Source: Hirschia sp.
Lineage (GTDB): Bacteria > Pseudomonadota > Alphaproteobacteria > Caulobacterales > Hyphomonadaceae
NCBI GenBank assembly: GCA_002709235.1
Contig: PAQI01000010.1
Location: 136,278-200,277 of the forward strand
Length of the DNA stretch: 64,000 nt
Reading direction: 5' to 3'
Shown here: in pieces, positions 33,859 through 43,867 of the stretch
Layout of the letters: each line of letters opens with the position of its first letter
Numbering within the stretch: position 1 is the stretch's first letter
The notes under the pieces: model-generated
Seen by the model: the letters and a program-made list of their open reading frames with translations, nothing else
Told to the model about the DNA's origin: nothing
Database searches by the model: none
Translations under genes and position numbers: made by a program

Positions 33859-35054
33859 CGCCTCCAGTCCCACCCGGCAATGCATTTGAAGAGGGGGGCA
33901 GCCTCTCCGGAATTCTTCATGCTCTCATCGAGAAGGCAGATCTTTGCGCTCGGGAGGCAGGCTATCCGCCACTGGCGCTGCGTGATGAGTATCACCGCCA
34001 CATGACCATGCTCATCGCGCAGGGATATGCTCAGACATTCGGTGCAAATGTGGCGTATCCACAATTCGTCTTGCACACCGGCACGCTGTTTCCGTGGGGG
34101 GCTCCCAATCACGATACTGTCTATAAATTTGCCCCTGTGGAAGATCATTGTCATTACCTCATTTCAGGACGCAAGGGCACTGAGAGCCTGTCGACGGTGA
34201 TGGTGCGCAAGGGCGGAGCCAATGTCGGCCGCATGCATGGCGCGCCGCTGCTGGATGTGGATATTGCGGATCTTCCGGGCGGACCCTCGGACGAATTCGA
34301 ATTCATGCTCTCACCAAGCAAGCCGTCGGATTACGCGGGGGCCTGGTTTGAGATGCCGTCTGGTGCAACAGGGCTGGTTTCACGCCATGTCACTGAACTT
34401 CCCGAACAATCGGATGGAACGATCTGTGTTCAGCGACTGGATGCTGGCCAGGCCTCTTGTTTCATGAAGGGTGATGCTGCACGCGCCCATATGGATAATC
34501 TTTGTGGATTTGTATCGGAGCTGAATTCATTCCTGATCGCCCACATGCAGAAATTGCGTGCGAACTGCCTCAACCAACTTGTAAGCGAGCGGTTCAGAGA
34601 GCAGGGCGGAATCGCCAAACAGCTCTATTTTCAGGGGGCCTGGGAGATAGAGCCGGATGAAGCGCTGATCATCGAGTCAGCCATGCCGTCAAAGGTAGGA
34701 TATTGGAGCGTGCAGCTTCTGGATGCCTTTTTCGCAGGTATCGACCCGGTCTGTCATTTCACGGCTTACAACGGACGCCAGGTTGAACCCGACAGTGATG
34801 GACATGTGCGGTTTGTTGTTTCTCTCGAAGACCCGGGCATTGCGAACTGGCTGGAGCCTGCCGGATGGAAGCAGGGAGGGATGATGTGGCGCTGGCACGA
34901 TGCCGATCACTATCCACAGCCAATCGTCAGAAAAGTACCGGTCGCAAAACTGAAAGATGAATTACCCCGCGATGTGAGCATGCTTGAGCCCGGTCAGCGC
35001 GAAGTGCTTCGTGCGGCGCGCATTCGTCAATATCAGAGCCGCCGCCGCCTCTAG
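33855..35054 (+). CDS. DUF1214-domain protein (copy 2)
   Basis: A 399-residue paralogue of 22209-23396. ATG 33855 shares its bases with the SDR stop codon (ATGA) and replaces the longer frame open from 33774. Conserved DUF1214 stretches: DEALIIESAMPSKVGYWSVQLL (about 275-296) and EDPGIANWLEPAGWKQGG (about 340-357). No export signal or membrane helix is seen. Function unknown; its repeated placement beside sulfotransferase-family and SDR genes is the best clue. Confidence 0.8.
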   Translation: MTPPVPPGNAFEEGGSLSGILHALIEKADLCAREAGYPPLALRDEYHRHMTMLIAQGYAQTFGANVAYPQFVLHTGTLFPWGAPNHDTVYKFAPVEDHCHYLISGRKGTESLSTVMVRKGGANVGRMHGAPLLDVDIADLPGGPSDEFEFMLSPSKPSDYAGAWFEMPSGATGLVSRHVTELPEQSDGTICVQRLDAGQASCFMKGDAARAHMDNLCGFVSELNSFLIAHMQKLRANCLNQLVSERFREQGGIAKQLYFQGAWEIEPDEALIIESAMPSKVGYWSVQLLDAFFAGIDPVCHFTAYNGRQVEPDSDGHVRFVVSLEDPGIANWLEPAGWKQGGMMWRWHDADHYPQPIVRKVPVAKLKDELPRDVSMLEPGQREVLRAARIRQYQSRRRL

Positions 35055-35088
35055 ATCGATATCTGAAGTTGAATTGGAGTTTTCTGAC

Positions 35089-36294
35089 ATGTCGGCACCT
35101 TTTGAATGTCCTATCGATCTGCCGGAAACCGATATTGATCCATTCTCTCGCGAAAACATCCTTACCCCCAATGGGTATCAGGAAGCTCTGCGCCCGCTAG
35201 GAGACATTGTCTGGTTGCGCAAATATGGCGTCTTGTGCGTTGCGAGGCATGATAGCGTCACCCGGGTGCTGCAGGATCCTATGCATTTCATCAGTAGCGG
35301 TGGCGTGGGATTGTCTGATGTGCGCAAACCGGGGGCATGGCGACCGACCAGTCCAATCGCAGAGGTTGATCCTCCCGGTCACACATCCGTCCGCAAGGCC
35401 ATGAACCGCATTGTCAGTCCTGTAACTGTCAGAAACTGGCGCGCTGGGTTCAGCGAGCTGGCGGAAGAGATCTGTAGCGGGATTGCAAAAGGGCGCTCGT
35501 TTGATGCAGTACGCGACGTGATCGAGCCTTATGTCTTGCGGGCTTTTTCTGGCGCGCTTGGTATCGAGGCGCATGGCGAGAACCTGATCATTGTCGGAAA
35601 TCACAGTTTCAACGCCTCTGGTCCGCAAAATGAGTTCTTTTATGAAACTGAGGCAAAGCTTGCGGAAATTGCAGATTGGTATGAGCGCACTCAACAATCC
35701 GAAGCAATGATACCGGGTGGCTTTGGCGAGCGTGTCTTTGAAGCAGAAGCGGCTGGAGAATTGCCTCCGGAGACGGCATCGCCGATGTTGCGGACGCTCA
35801 TTCGAGGCGGCATGGATACAACCATCAGTGCGCTTGGCACATTGCTTCGACACTTGGCGGAACAGCCCCAATGGTTGCCACGGATCCAGGAGGACCGCAG
35901 ATTGGTTCTGGCGTGCCTGGAGGAATCCATAAGGCTGGAAAGTCCGGTTCAATGTGTATTCAGAACCACTTCGGATGGGGCGTCATTCGCCGGGGTGGAT
36001 CTGCCGGATGACCTGAAAGTACAGGTGCTGATAGGTGCCGCCAATCGCGATCCCGACAGATGGCTGTCACCTGACGTTTTCAATCCTGAGCGTGACTTCA
36101 AGAGCGGGATGCATACCGGATTTGGCCACGGCGTTCACAACTGCCTCGGACAGATGATCGCCCGCGCAGAAGTGCAGTGCTTCATGAATGTTTTTCTGGA
36201 TCACTTCAAAGACCTGCGTCTGGCCTCGCCGGTCAGCTATAGGGCCATGAATGTATTGCGGACCCTGGATGAGCTACCGATAACTGTGCACTAG
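35089..36294 (+). CDS. Cytochrome P450
   Basis: A 401-residue soluble bacterial P450 monooxygenase. The heme ligand is Cys352 in FGHGVHNCLG, the ExxR motif is EESIR (about 280), and the I-helix oxygen-activation segment is GGMDTT (about 240-245), with Met-Asp where Ala-Gly-Asx is more common. ATG 35089 is chosen for its TTGGAG ribosome site and natural N terminus; the upstream frame overlaps the DUF1214 gene. It is the last gene of the operon under site E. No ferredoxin or reductase gene is in the window, so electrons must come from elsewhere. Hydroxylation of the imported substrate is the likely role. Confidence 0.92.
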   Translation: MSAPFECPIDLPETDIDPFSRENILTPNGYQEALRPLGDIVWLRKYGVLCVARHDSVTRVLQDPMHFISSGGVGLSDVRKPGAWRPTSPIAEVDPPGHTSVRKAMNRIVSPVTVRNWRAGFSELAEEICSGIAKGRSFDAVRDVIEPYVLRAFSGALGIEAHGENLIIVGNHSFNASGPQNEFFYETEAKLAEIADWYERTQQSEAMIPGGFGERVFEAEAAGELPPETASPMLRTLIRGGMDTTISALGTLLRHLAEQPQWLPRIQEDRRLVLACLEESIRLESPVQCVFRTTSDGASFAGVDLPDDLKVQVLIGAANRDPDRWLSPDVFNPERDFKSGMHTGFGHGVHNCLGQMIARAEVQCFMNVFLDHFKDLRLASPVSYRAMNVLRTLDELPITVH

Positions 36295-36386
36295 GTCAGG
36301 GCTAGCTGCGTAACATGCTGCTATAATCTCCACACGCAATTGATGCGGAAAATGTCGCTTTGCCTGATATTCGCCAGCGGCTGCTC

Positions 36387-37352
36387 TTATTCGGGGCCAG
36401 ATCCCTGATCAATGATTTCGGCTGTGTCTTCATCAAGATCATCAAGCTGAGCGGCATTCAGATCAGCGGTGGTCGGTGCCTCGATATCACCGAATGCGAT
36501 ACGAGCGCGAAGCGTGGGTTTGGAATCGGCCGCTTCAGCGTCAAGCGTCTCGAATGCCGCTTCAAGCAGGTTTTCGACATGCTCATTGCGCGAACGAGAC
36601 GACGATCCGCCCATCATGACGGCAATCACTCTGTGGCCGTCGCGTTCCGCTGAGGCCAGAAGGTTGAAGCCTGATGCGCGCGTATAGCCGGTCTTGATGC
36701 CGTCAACGCCGCGAACCTCGCCAAGCAGCTTGTTGTGGTTCTTGTAGCTTCGGTCCGCCCAATCGAACTGACGCGTTGAGAAATAATCGTAATATTCTGC
36801 GTGGTTGACCATGATGGCTTCGCCCAGAAGGGCAAGGTCATGCGCAGTGCTGGACTGGCGGGGGTCGTGCAATCCTGACGCATTCTTAAAGCGTGTGTTC
36901 TTGAGGCCCAATTGGCGTGCCTTGGCTGTCATCAGGGCCGCGAACCGGGATTCTGAACCGCCTAGACGCTCAGCGATGACCACCGCGACGTCATTGGCAG
37001 ATTTCGTGACCAGCGCATTGATGGCATCTTCCACGGAAATGGTCGAACCTGGTTTCAATGCGAGTTTGGAGGGGGGCTGAGAGGCAGCATAAGAGGTGAC
37101 GGTCAGTTTGTCTGACAGCATCAGCTCACCGGCCTTCAGGGCATCGAACACCATGTAAAGCGTCATGACCTTGGTCAGGGAGGCCGGGTAGCGGGCGTCA
37201 TCGGCGTTTCGGGAGTGAAGAACGCGATCAGAATCCAGATCGATCACATAAGAAGCAAATTTGTCCGCCCAGGCAGGGGCAGCTGTGCAGGCAAGCAAAC
37301 CTGCGGCCAGGGATATGCGACGAACTGACTTCAAGAATTGCTGGTTCAGCAT
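36387..37352 (-). CDS. D-alanyl-D-alanine carboxypeptidase (DacA/PBP5-like)
   Basis: A 321-residue exported penicillin-binding protein that trims peptidoglycan stem peptides. Signal peptide about 1-29 (ending PAWA). The three active-site motifs are present: Ser58-L-T-Lys61, Ser118-A-Asn120 and Lys220-Thr-Gly. It is shorter than PBP5 (about 370 mature residues) because the C-terminal beta domain and membrane-binding helix are missing; the last 40 residues are acidic and Asp-rich instead. Many alphaproteobacterial homologues have this short form. It converges on the P450 gene across 92 bases. Confidence 0.9.
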   Translation of the reverse strand: MLNQQFLKSVRRISLAAGLLACTAAPAWADKFASYVIDLDSDRVLHSRNADDARYPASLTKVMTLYMVFDALKAGELMLSDKLTVTSYAASQPPSKLALKPGSTISVEDAINALVTKSANDVAVVIAERLGGSESRFAALMTAKARQLGLKNTRFKNASGLHDPRQSSTAHDLALLGEAIMVNHAEYYDYFSTRQFDWADRSYKNHNKLLGEVRGVDGIKTGYTRASGFNLLASAERDGHRVIAVMMGGSSSRSRNEHVENLLEAAFETLDAEAADSKPTLRARIAFGDIEAPTTADLNAAQLDDLDEDTAEIIDQGSGPE

Positions 37353-37740
37353 GGTTTGACGTCTCTTCAGTGCAAGGGTGAGCGAGAACTATTCCCAAGA
37401 ATTGAACGAATCCAGTTTACCTCAAGTTAATTCCGGTAGAGCTTTTGTTTCCTTCTGGGATGAGGAATAGTTGATCATGCAAATTGGGCGGCTTCTTGGC
37501 CAGCCCGATCACTAACGCGTGTTCTGTTCGTGATTCTGTGTTTAGCCTGTGCATAAGCTTGATGCAGGGGCGCTCACAGAGGCGGCAATTGAAAAAAACC
37601 GCCATTAATGCAGTTGATTGGCGTTTTGCTGGTCGATTGCCTCTTCCATCATGGTACGACTTTCATATGTACTAGTAGCGACGAACGTCGTCGCACACTA
37701 CGCGAGGCGTAAAGATACCTCTTGAAACCAGATAGAGCGA
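37353..37740. other. Divergent intergenic region, carboxypeptidase / clpS
   Basis: About 390 bases between two divergent genes, with no plausible frame. A 17-base perfect hairpin or palindrome, GCGACGA-ACG-TCGTCGC, occupies 37678-37694, about 45 bases before clpS, and may be an operator. An A-tract (GAAAAAAACC near 37600) is also present. I do not recognise a heat-shock or CtrA-type promoter with confidence. Confidence 0.45.
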
Positions 37741-38070
37741 ATGTCGGAAAAGAATCCAAACAACGGTATCGACGACGAAACCGGTGTCGTGACGCGAACC
37801 CAGGTGAAGACCAAGAAACCTTCACTTTACCGCGTGATCATATTGAACGACGATTATACGCCGATGGAATTCGTGGTTCTTGTGTTGGAGCACTTCTTCA
37901 ACAAGACTCGCGAAGAAGCCACAAGAGTCATGCTTCATGTTCACAATCATGGAGTCGGGATCTGCGGCGTGTTCACCTATGAGGTGGCCGAAACGAAAGT
38001 TGCGCAGGTGCTGGACCTGGCGCGACGGAATGAACACCCGCTCCAGTGTACGATGGAACGAGATGAATAG
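37741..38070 (+). CDS. clpS: ClpS adaptor for ClpAP
   Basis: A 109-residue N-end-rule adaptor that hands substrates with bulky N-terminal residues to ClpA. The core (about 28-105) contains [38 protein letters not shown] and a C-terminal PLQCTMERD, all family hallmarks; the NDDYTPM stretch forms the recognition pocket. The N-terminal 25 residues are the flexible arm. clpA follows after 9 bases, as in most proteobacteria. Confidence 0.96.
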   Translation: MSEKNPNNGIDDETGVVTRTQVKTKKPSLYRVIILNDDYTPMEFVVLVLEHFFNKTREEATRVMLHVHNHGVGICGVFTYEVAETKVAQVLDLARRNEHPLQCTMERDE

Positions 38071-38079
38071 AGGTGCAGC

Positions 38080-40398
38080 ATGCCTTCACTAACGCCAAGC
38101 CTTGAACGTGCACTTGAACGCGCTCTACAGATCGCAGCCGATCGCAAGCACGAATATGCCACACTTGAGCACCTCCTGTTTGCGCTGACTGATGATGAAG
38201 ATGCCGCAGAAGTCATGGACGCGTGCAAGCTCGATATCGACAAGCTACGCAGTGATATCGAAGAATATCTGGATGAGGAATTGTCCTCGATCACGGTTGA
38301 GGATGAAGACGCAGGACATGTGCACCCGACGGCTGCATTCCAGCGTGTTGTCCAACGTGCCGTGTTGCATGTTGAAAGCTCTGGTCGTGATGAAGTGACC
38401 GGCGCGAATGTGTTGGTATCGATCTTTGCAGAGCGCGAAAGCCATGCAGCCTATTTCCTGCAGGAGCAGGACATGACCCGCTACGATGCGGTCAACTACA
38501 TTTCCCATGGTGTCGCCAAGAAGCCAGGAATGTCCCGGTCCAAGCCTGTTGAAGGTGCGGGAGAAAAATCCGACGAGGCAGTCAAATCAGGTGGCGAGGC
38601 GCTGAATGCCTATTGCGTTGACCTGAATGAGAAAGCACGCACCGGCAAGACCGATCCTCTGATTGGCCGCCAGCCGGAAGTGGACCGCTGTATCCAGATC
38701 CTGTGTCGTCGCCGGAAAAACAACCCGCTTCTGGTGGGTGACCCTGGTGTGGGCAAGACGGCAATTGCTGAAGGTCTCGCCAAGAAGATTGTCGACGGTG
38801 AAGCTCCGTCCATTCTGGAAGACACGGTCATCTACTCGCTCGACATGGGTGCCCTGCTAGCCGGCACGCGTTACCGCGGTGATTTTGAAGAACGCCTGAA
38901 GCAGGTGGTCAAGGAACTCGAAGAGCGGCCTAAATCAGTGCTGTTCATCGATGAGATCCACACCGTGATTGGTGCTGGCGCGACGTCTGGCGGAGCTATG
39001 GATGCCTCTAATCTGCTCAAGCCCGCGCTGCAATCGGGTGAACTGCGTTGCATGGGGTCGACGACCTACAAGGAATATCGTCAGCATTTCGAAAAGGACC
39101 GCGCGCTCGCGCGTCGGTTCCAGAAAATCGATGTGGTTGAGCCTACGGTCGACGACACGATCAAGATCCTTCAGGGCCTCAAATCCCGATTTGAAGACTA
39201 TCACGGCCTCAAATACACCAATGAGGCGATCAAGACGGCTGTAGAGCTGTCTTCTCGCTACATTACGGATCGGAAATTGCCGGACAAGGCCATTGATGTG
39301 ATTGATGAGGCGGGTGCTAGCCAATGGCTGATTGCCGAGAGCAAGCGTCGCAAGCAGATCGGACCGAAAGAGATCGAGAATGTGGTCGCCAAGATTGCGC
39401 GCATTCCATCCAAGCAGGTTTCCAAGTCTGATGAAGCATCGCTCAAGAGCCTGAAGGCCGATCTGCAACGCACAGTTTATGGCCAGGATGGTGCCATCGT
39501 CGCGCTTGCTGATGCGATCAAACTGGCGCGTGCCGGGCTGCGTGAAGCCAACAAGCCAATCGGTTCCTACCTGTTCTCAGGTCCGACCGGTGTTGGTAAG
39601 ACCGAAGTGGCGCGTCAATTGGCCAGCACATTGGGTGTCGAGCTCCTGCGCTTTGACATGTCCGAATATATGGAGCGTCACACGGTCTCGCGTTTGATTG
39701 GTGCACCTCCGGGATATGTCGGCTATGATCAGGGTGGATTGCTCACAGATGGGGTCGATCAGCATCCACATTGTGTGTTGCTGCTGGATGAAATCGAGAA
39801 AGCACATCCTGAGCTGTTCAACATTCTCCTGCAGGTGATGGACAATGGTGCGCTGACAGATGCCAATGGCAAGAAGGTCGATTTCAGGAATGTCATCCTG
39901 ATCATGACGACAAATGCCGGTGCATCCGATGCGGCCAAGGAATCCATTGGTTTCGGACGCGGCAAGCGTGAAGGCGAGGATGAAGAGGCGATCAAGAAGC
40001 TGTTCACCCCTGAATTCCGCAACAGGCTGGACGCAATCATTCCGTTCTCGGCATTGTCGCCAGAAACCATCGGCATGGTTGTCGACAAGTTCATCCTGCA
40101 GCTGGAAGGCCAGCTGGCGGACCGCAATGTGGAAATCAGCCTGACACGCGCTGCACGCGAATGGCTGGCTGAACGTGGTTATGATGAAGCGTTCGGGGCG
40201 CGGCCGCTGGGCAGGGTCATTCAGGAGCACGTCAAGAAGCCGATGGCGGAGGAACTCTTGTTCGGCAAGCTCAAAAAGGGTGGTTCGGTCACGGTCGATG
40301 TGGATCCGAAAGACAAGGAAAAGCTTATCTTCCTCTATGAGGTCGAGAGCGATAATCCGCCATCCAAACGTATTCCGAAGGAATCGGAACTGTCCTGA
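38080..40398 (+). CDS. clpA: ClpA ATPase subunit of the ClpAP protease
   Basis: A 772-residue AAA+ unfoldase. It has an N-terminal double Clp repeat (about 1-145) that binds ClpS, a first ATPase domain with Walker A GDPGVGKT (about 220) and Walker B in [13 protein letters not shown], and a second with Walker A GPTGVGKT (about 501) and Walker B in [12 protein letters not shown]. The length and lack of a long middle coiled coil distinguish it from ClpB. clpP is not in the window. A strong terminator follows. Confidence 0.96.
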   Translation: MPSLTPSLERALERALQIAADRKHEYATLEHLLFALTDDEDAAEVMDACKLDIDKLRSDIEEYLDEELSSITVEDEDAGHVHPTAAFQRVVQRAVLHVESSGRDEVTGANVLVSIFAERESHAAYFLQEQDMTRYDAVNYISHGVAKKPGMSRSKPVEGAGEKSDEAVKSGGEALNAYCVDLNEKARTGKTDPLIGRQPEVDRCIQILCRRRKNNPLLVGDPGVGKTAIAEGLAKKIVDGEAPSILEDTVIYSLDMGALLAGTRYRGDFEERLKQVVKELEERPKSVLFIDEIHTVIGAGATSGGAMDASNLLKPALQSGELRCMGSTTYKEYRQHFEKDRALARRFQKIDVVEPTVDDTIKILQGLKSRFEDYHGLKYTNEAIKTAVELSSRYITDRKLPDKAIDVIDEAGASQWLIAESKRRKQIGPKEIENVVAKIARIPSKQVSKSDEASLKSLKADLQRTVYGQDGAIVALADAIKLARAGLREANKPIGSYLFSGPTGVGKTEVARQLASTLGVELLRFDMSEYMERHTVSRLIGAPPGYVGYDQGGLLTDGVDQHPHCVLLLDEIEKAHPELFNILLQVMDNGALTDANGKKVDFRNVILIMTTNAGASDAAKESIGFGRGKREGEDEEAIKKLFTPEFRNRLDAIIPFSALSPETIGMVVDKFILQLEGQLADRNVEISLTRAAREWLAERGYDEAFGARPLGRVIQEHVKKPMAEELLFGKLKKGGSVTVDVDPKDKEKLIFLYEVESDNPPSKRIPKESELS

Positions 40399-40424
40399 AC
40401 ACGGGTTTCATCCCGGTGAGACAT

Positions 40425-40457
40425 CGCGCGCAAGCTGGAAGGCTTGCGCGCGTTTTT
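40425..40457 (+). terminator. Rho-independent terminator after clpA
   Basis: An 11-bp perfect stem (CGCGCGCAAGC at 40425-40435 with GCTTGCGCGCG at 40442-40452), a 6-base loop TGGAAG and a run of five T. It lies 27 bases after the clpA stop and just before trhO. Confidence 0.9.
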
Positions 40458-40477
40458 GATCACGCTATCTTCGCGCC

Positions 40478-41482
40478 ATGACCCAGATAATCGTCGCAGC
40501 TTTATATCATTTCGCACCATTGCCGGACTTTCGTGACCGCAGGGAGCCGTTGCAGGCGCTTTGCGATGCGCAGGATATCAAGGGCACGCTGCTTCTGGCT
40601 GAGGAAGGTGTGAACGGAACGATTGCTGGTCGTCGCGAAGCAATAGATCTCGTATTGGGCCATTTGCGCGCCTTTCCGGGATGCGCGGGGATGGAGCACA
40701 AGGAAAGCTTCGCTGAGACTATGCCTTTTTACCGCATGAAGGTGCGGTTGAAAAAGGAGATCGTTACAATGGGCGTGCCGGGTGTGGACCCAAATGCCCT
40801 GGTCGGAACATATGTAGAGCCAGAAGACTGGAATGACCTGATCAGCCGCGAGGATGTCGTCGTCATTGATACGCGAAACGATTATGAAGTGCGTATTGGC
40901 AGTTTTCGTGGCGCGGTTGATCCGCAGACCAAATCATTTCGGGAATTTCCCGAATGGTTCGAGAATTTTCAAAGAACGCACAACAAGCCGAAGGTCGCGA
41001 TGTTCTGCACCGGGGGTATCCGGTGTGAGAAATCCACTGCGTTTGCCAAGTCGACAGGATTGGAAGACGTCTATCACCTCAAGGGTGGCATACTGAAATA
41101 TCTCGAGCGCATTCCCGAAGACCAGAGCCTCTGGCAAGGCGAGTGTTTCGTGTTCGATCAGCGTGTGTCGGTGAAACATGGCCTGGAGGAGGGCGGCTAT
41201 GATCTTTGTTTTGCCTGCCGCCAGCCGATTTCCGATGAAGACAAGGCATCAGCCCAATTCGTGGAAGGCATTTGCTGTCCGCATTGCGTGGATGTGTTTT
41301 CAGACAAGGACAGGAAACGGTTTGAAGAGCGCCAACGCCAGATTGCGCTGGCGAAAGGTCGGGGAAATGACCATATCGGCCAGGATCTGGATCGCGCACG
41401 CGAAACCGCTGACCTGCAGGCCGAAGAACATAGGCGCAGATCAATCGCGGGCGGTGACACAGCCAAGTCTGACAGCCAATGA
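40478..41482 (+). CDS. trhO: tRNA uridine(34) hydroxylase, rhodanese-fold (TrhO/YceA)
   Basis: A 334-residue member of the YceA family, which hydroxylates U34 of certain tRNAs as the first step towards 5-carboxymethoxyuridine-type modification. An N-terminal acylphosphatase-like domain (about 1-90) has [15 protein letters not shown] rhodanese domain (about 115-220) has [15 protein letters not shown] and the active Cys in [13 protein letters not shown] Cys-rich C-terminal part ([15 protein letters not shown]) follows. The oxygen-dependent hydroxylation is known for E. coli TrhO. The stop overlaps the GST start. Confidence 0.93.
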   Translation: MTQIIVAALYHFAPLPDFRDRREPLQALCDAQDIKGTLLLAEEGVNGTIAGRREAIDLVLGHLRAFPGCAGMEHKESFAETMPFYRMKVRLKKEIVTMGVPGVDPNALVGTYVEPEDWNDLISREDVVVIDTRNDYEVRIGSFRGAVDPQTKSFREFPEWFENFQRTHNKPKVAMFCTGGIRCEKSTAFAKSTGLEDVYHLKGGILKYLERIPEDQSLWQGECFVFDQRVSVKHGLEEGGYDLCFACRQPISDEDKASAQFVEGICCPHCVDVFSDKDRKRFEERQRQIALAKGRGNDHIGQDLDRARETADLQAEEHRRRSIAGGDTAKSDSQ

Positions 41483-42135
41483 GTGTCAGCCTGCCGATCC
41501 TCTATTCATTCAGACGTTGCCCCTATGCCATGCGTGCGAGGCTGGCGCTGGTCGCGAGTGGTATGCCGTTCATCTGGCGCGAGATCTTGCTGCGCGATAA
41601 ACCCGCAGAAATGCTGGAAAAGAGCCCGAAGGGGACAGTGCCCGTTCTCGTCCTGCCAGATGGTGCGGTGATTGACGAGAGCCTGGACGTCATGTTGTGG
41701 GCATTGTCGCAGGGTGATCCATTGGGGTGGTTGCCTGACAATGACCTTCTCCGCCGCGACAGTTATGCCTTGATCGAACGCAATGACGGTCCATTCAAGC
41801 ACCATCTGGATCGCTATAAATATGCGAGCCGGTATGAGGATGTGGATGGCGAGACCCATCGAACAGAAGGCATGGTGGTTCTCAAGGATCTTGACAGCCG
41901 TTTGGCTGTCTCGCCCTTTTTGGCCGGTGACGAGATAGGCTTGGCAGATATGGCGATATTTCCGTTTGTCAGGCAGTTTCGAGTTGCGGATATCGCCTGG
42001 TTCGACGCTCAAGCGCTGCCACACCTTCATCGCTGGCTGAGTGATCGGCTAGAGAGTGATCTGTTTGCCCAGATCATGGTCAAACGCCCGGTGTGGGCAC
42101 CTGAGGATGAAGACTGGATTTTCGAAGCTGGTTGA
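41479..42135 (+). CDS. Glutathione S-transferase family protein
   Basis: A 218-residue protein with an N-terminal thioredoxin-like domain (about 5-80: [37 protein letters not shown]) and an all-helical C-terminal domain. CPYAMR is a glutaredoxin-like Cys motif, so this belongs with the Cys-type or Grx2/omega-like GSTs rather than Ser/Tyr GSTs. The start overlaps the trhO stop by 4 bases, so it is coupled to it. No substrate can be inferred. Confidence 0.85.
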   Translation: MSVSLPILYSFRRCPYAMRARLALVASGMPFIWREILLRDKPAEMLEKSPKGTVPVLVLPDGAVIDESLDVMLWALSQGDPLGWLPDNDLLRRDSYALIERNDGPFKHHLDRYKYASRYEDVDGETHRTEGMVVLKDLDSRLAVSPFLAGDEIGLADMAIFPFVRQFRVADIAWFDAQALPHLHRWLSDRLESDLFAQIMVKRPVWAPEDEDWIFEAG

Positions 42136-42570
42136 TCACAATGCGGCGTTGATCTGCTCGGCCAGCGCTTTTAGCTCGGTCATGTCTGCCATTTCACCAG
42201 CTGCGTGAAAGCCAAGGCTCTCGCCGGATTGGCGTGGAATGATGTGAAAATGCAGGTGAAAGACGGTCTGACCAGCTGCAGAACCATTGAATTGGGTGAT
42301 GATCACACCGTCTGGTGACAGCGCCTTGGTGACGCCCTTGGCGATCATTTGGACGCGCTGCATATAGGGGCCGATCATGTCGGTTGGCAATTCCAGAAAA
42401 TTACGTGCTGTCACTGCCTTTGGAATAACAAGCGTATGACCATTGGATTGGGGAAACGCATCCATGAAAGACAGGCAGATATCGTCTTCATAAACCTTTG
42501 CACACGGGATCTCGCCCCGCAGGATCTTGGCGAAGATGTTGTCTGGATCATAGTCACCGTGAAGGCTCAT
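42136..42570 (-). CDS. HIT-family nucleotide-binding hydrolase
   Basis: A 144-residue histidine-triad protein that hydrolyses purine nucleoside phosphoramidates or similar compounds. The triad appears as HLHFHIIPR (about 95-103), with FMDAFPQSNGHTLVIPK near the start. The start at ATG 42570 has GGAG seven bases upstream; the frame extends to a GTG at 42597 without such a site. It is convergent with the GST gene (stop codons adjacent). Confidence 0.92.
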   Translation of the reverse strand: MSLHGDYDPDNIFAKILRGEIPCAKVYEDDICLSFMDAFPQSNGHTLVIPKAVTARNFLELPTDMIGPYMQRVQMIAKGVTKALSPDGVIITQFNGSAAGQTVFHLHFHIIPRQSGESLGFHAAGEMADMTELKALAEQINAAL

Positions 42571-42644
42571 TCTGGGCTCCATATTGGTCTGGGTCACTAG
42601 GTCCCAGCGGCATTAAACTCAGGCGGAAAGACATGATGTGCTTA

Positions 42645-43814
42645 TCAATCCCCCCGTCGGAATGGTGTTCTTTGTCCCAGATAATCGATATGCGCGTCAA
42701 CTTCGCGACGTTCCATCTCAAGATAGTTTTCGACAGCCTTTGAAAAGGCGGGGTTGGCTATCCAGTGGGCGGAATAGGTGGGAGTGGGCATGTAACCGCG
42801 TGCGAGCTTGTGCCCGCCCTGTGCCCCTGCCTCGACGCGTTTCAGTCCGTTGGCAATGGCAAAATCGATAGCCTGATAATAGCAGGTCTCAAAATGCAGG
42901 AAGGGGCGTTCTTCGCTGCGGCCCCAATAGCGACCATAGAGGGTTTCAGAGCCAATCAGGTTCAAGGCACCGGCAATGGGTTCACCCGTGTCTGTATCGC
43001 GGGCGAGAATCAACAAGACCTTGTCCGCCATGCGCTCACCCAGCAAGGTAAAAAATGCCCGGTTCAGATAGGGAGAGCCCCATTTGCGGTCACCGGTATC
43101 AAGATAGAATTCGTAGAAGATGTCCCAGTGTTCTTCGGTCAGCGCATCGCCGGTAAGGTGTTCGAAGGTGACATCGGATTGCGCCTTTGCGCGCTCTTTT
43201 CGAAGGTTCTTTCGCTTCGAAGAGGAAAGCGCTGACAGGAAACCGTCGAAATCCTGATACCCCTCATTGACCCAGTGAAATTGCTGATCCTGACGTTGCA
43301 GCATTCCCAGGGCACCAAGGTTTTCCCATTCCATTTCGTCAATGAAGTTCACATGTAGCGATGAAAGGTCATTGGCTTTGGTGATGTTGATAGCGGCGCT
43401 CACAAGCGCATCTTTCACGTCTGCCTTGTAGGGCGTATCCGCAACGAGTATCCGACGCCCTGTAACCGGCGTGAAGGGAACAGCGCAGATGAGTTTGGGG
43501 TAATATCGCCCGCCCGCGCGCTCAAACGCGTCCGCCCAACTGTGATCAAAGACGAATTCGCCATAGGAATGCGTTTTCAGATAGAGCGGCATGGCACCGA
43601 CCAGTGCATCATCCGCACTGACGATAATGTGGTGCGGTGCCCAGCCAGTCTCGCCACTGACGCTTCCGGATTCTTCGAGCGCCTGAAGGAAGTCCCAATC
43701 CAGAAATGGATCATATGCCTCGCCAATAGGGTTGGCGACAGCGTTCCAGGCATCACGGTCTATCTCGGACAGACCATTGTGAATGGCGATTGTCAGGTCG
43801 GGTTGATCATTCAT
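42645..43814 (-). CDS. GNAT-fold protein of the FemAB-like/DUF482 family
   Basis: A 389-residue protein of the family often annotated as peptidoglycan-biosynthesis or GNAT N-acetyltransferase. Family landmarks: GGRYYPKLICAVPFTPVTGRR (about 101-121, of which YYPKL and PFTPVTG are key), SSSKRKNLRKER (about 195), and the C-terminal FETCYYQAIDFAIANGLKR followed by EAGAQGGHKLARGY. The fold suggests transfer of an aminoacyl or acyl group. The true reaction is unknown to me. It stands alone between HIT and RidA genes on the same strand. Confidence 0.8.
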   Translation of the reverse strand: MNDQPDLTIAIHNGLSEIDRDAWNAVANPIGEAYDPFLDWDFLQALEESGSVSGETGWAPHHIIVSADDALVGAMPLYLKTHSYGEFVFDHSWADAFERAGGRYYPKLICAVPFTPVTGRRILVADTPYKADVKDALVSAAINITKANDLSSLHVNFIDEMEWENLGALGMLQRQDQQFHWVNEGYQDFDGFLSALSSSKRKNLRKERAKAQSDVTFEHLTGDALTEEHWDIFYEFYLDTGDRKWGSPYLNRAFFTLLGERMADKVLLILARDTDTGEPIAGALNLIGSETLYGRYWGRSEERPFLHFETCYYQAIDFAIANGLKRVEAGAQGGHKLARGYMPTPTYSAHWIANPAFSKAVENYLEMERREVDAHIDYLGQRTPFRRGD

Positions 43815-43867
43815 CAGCAGGCACCTTGAAGGTGGGGCGGTGTATGTGCAACCGGCGGCGACGCAAC

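Noticed and set aside
35167..35175. CCCAATGGG in the P450 gene (and a similar stretch near 15503)
   Set aside because: The centre is one base instead of two and both lie in coding sequence, so they do not belong to the operator set.
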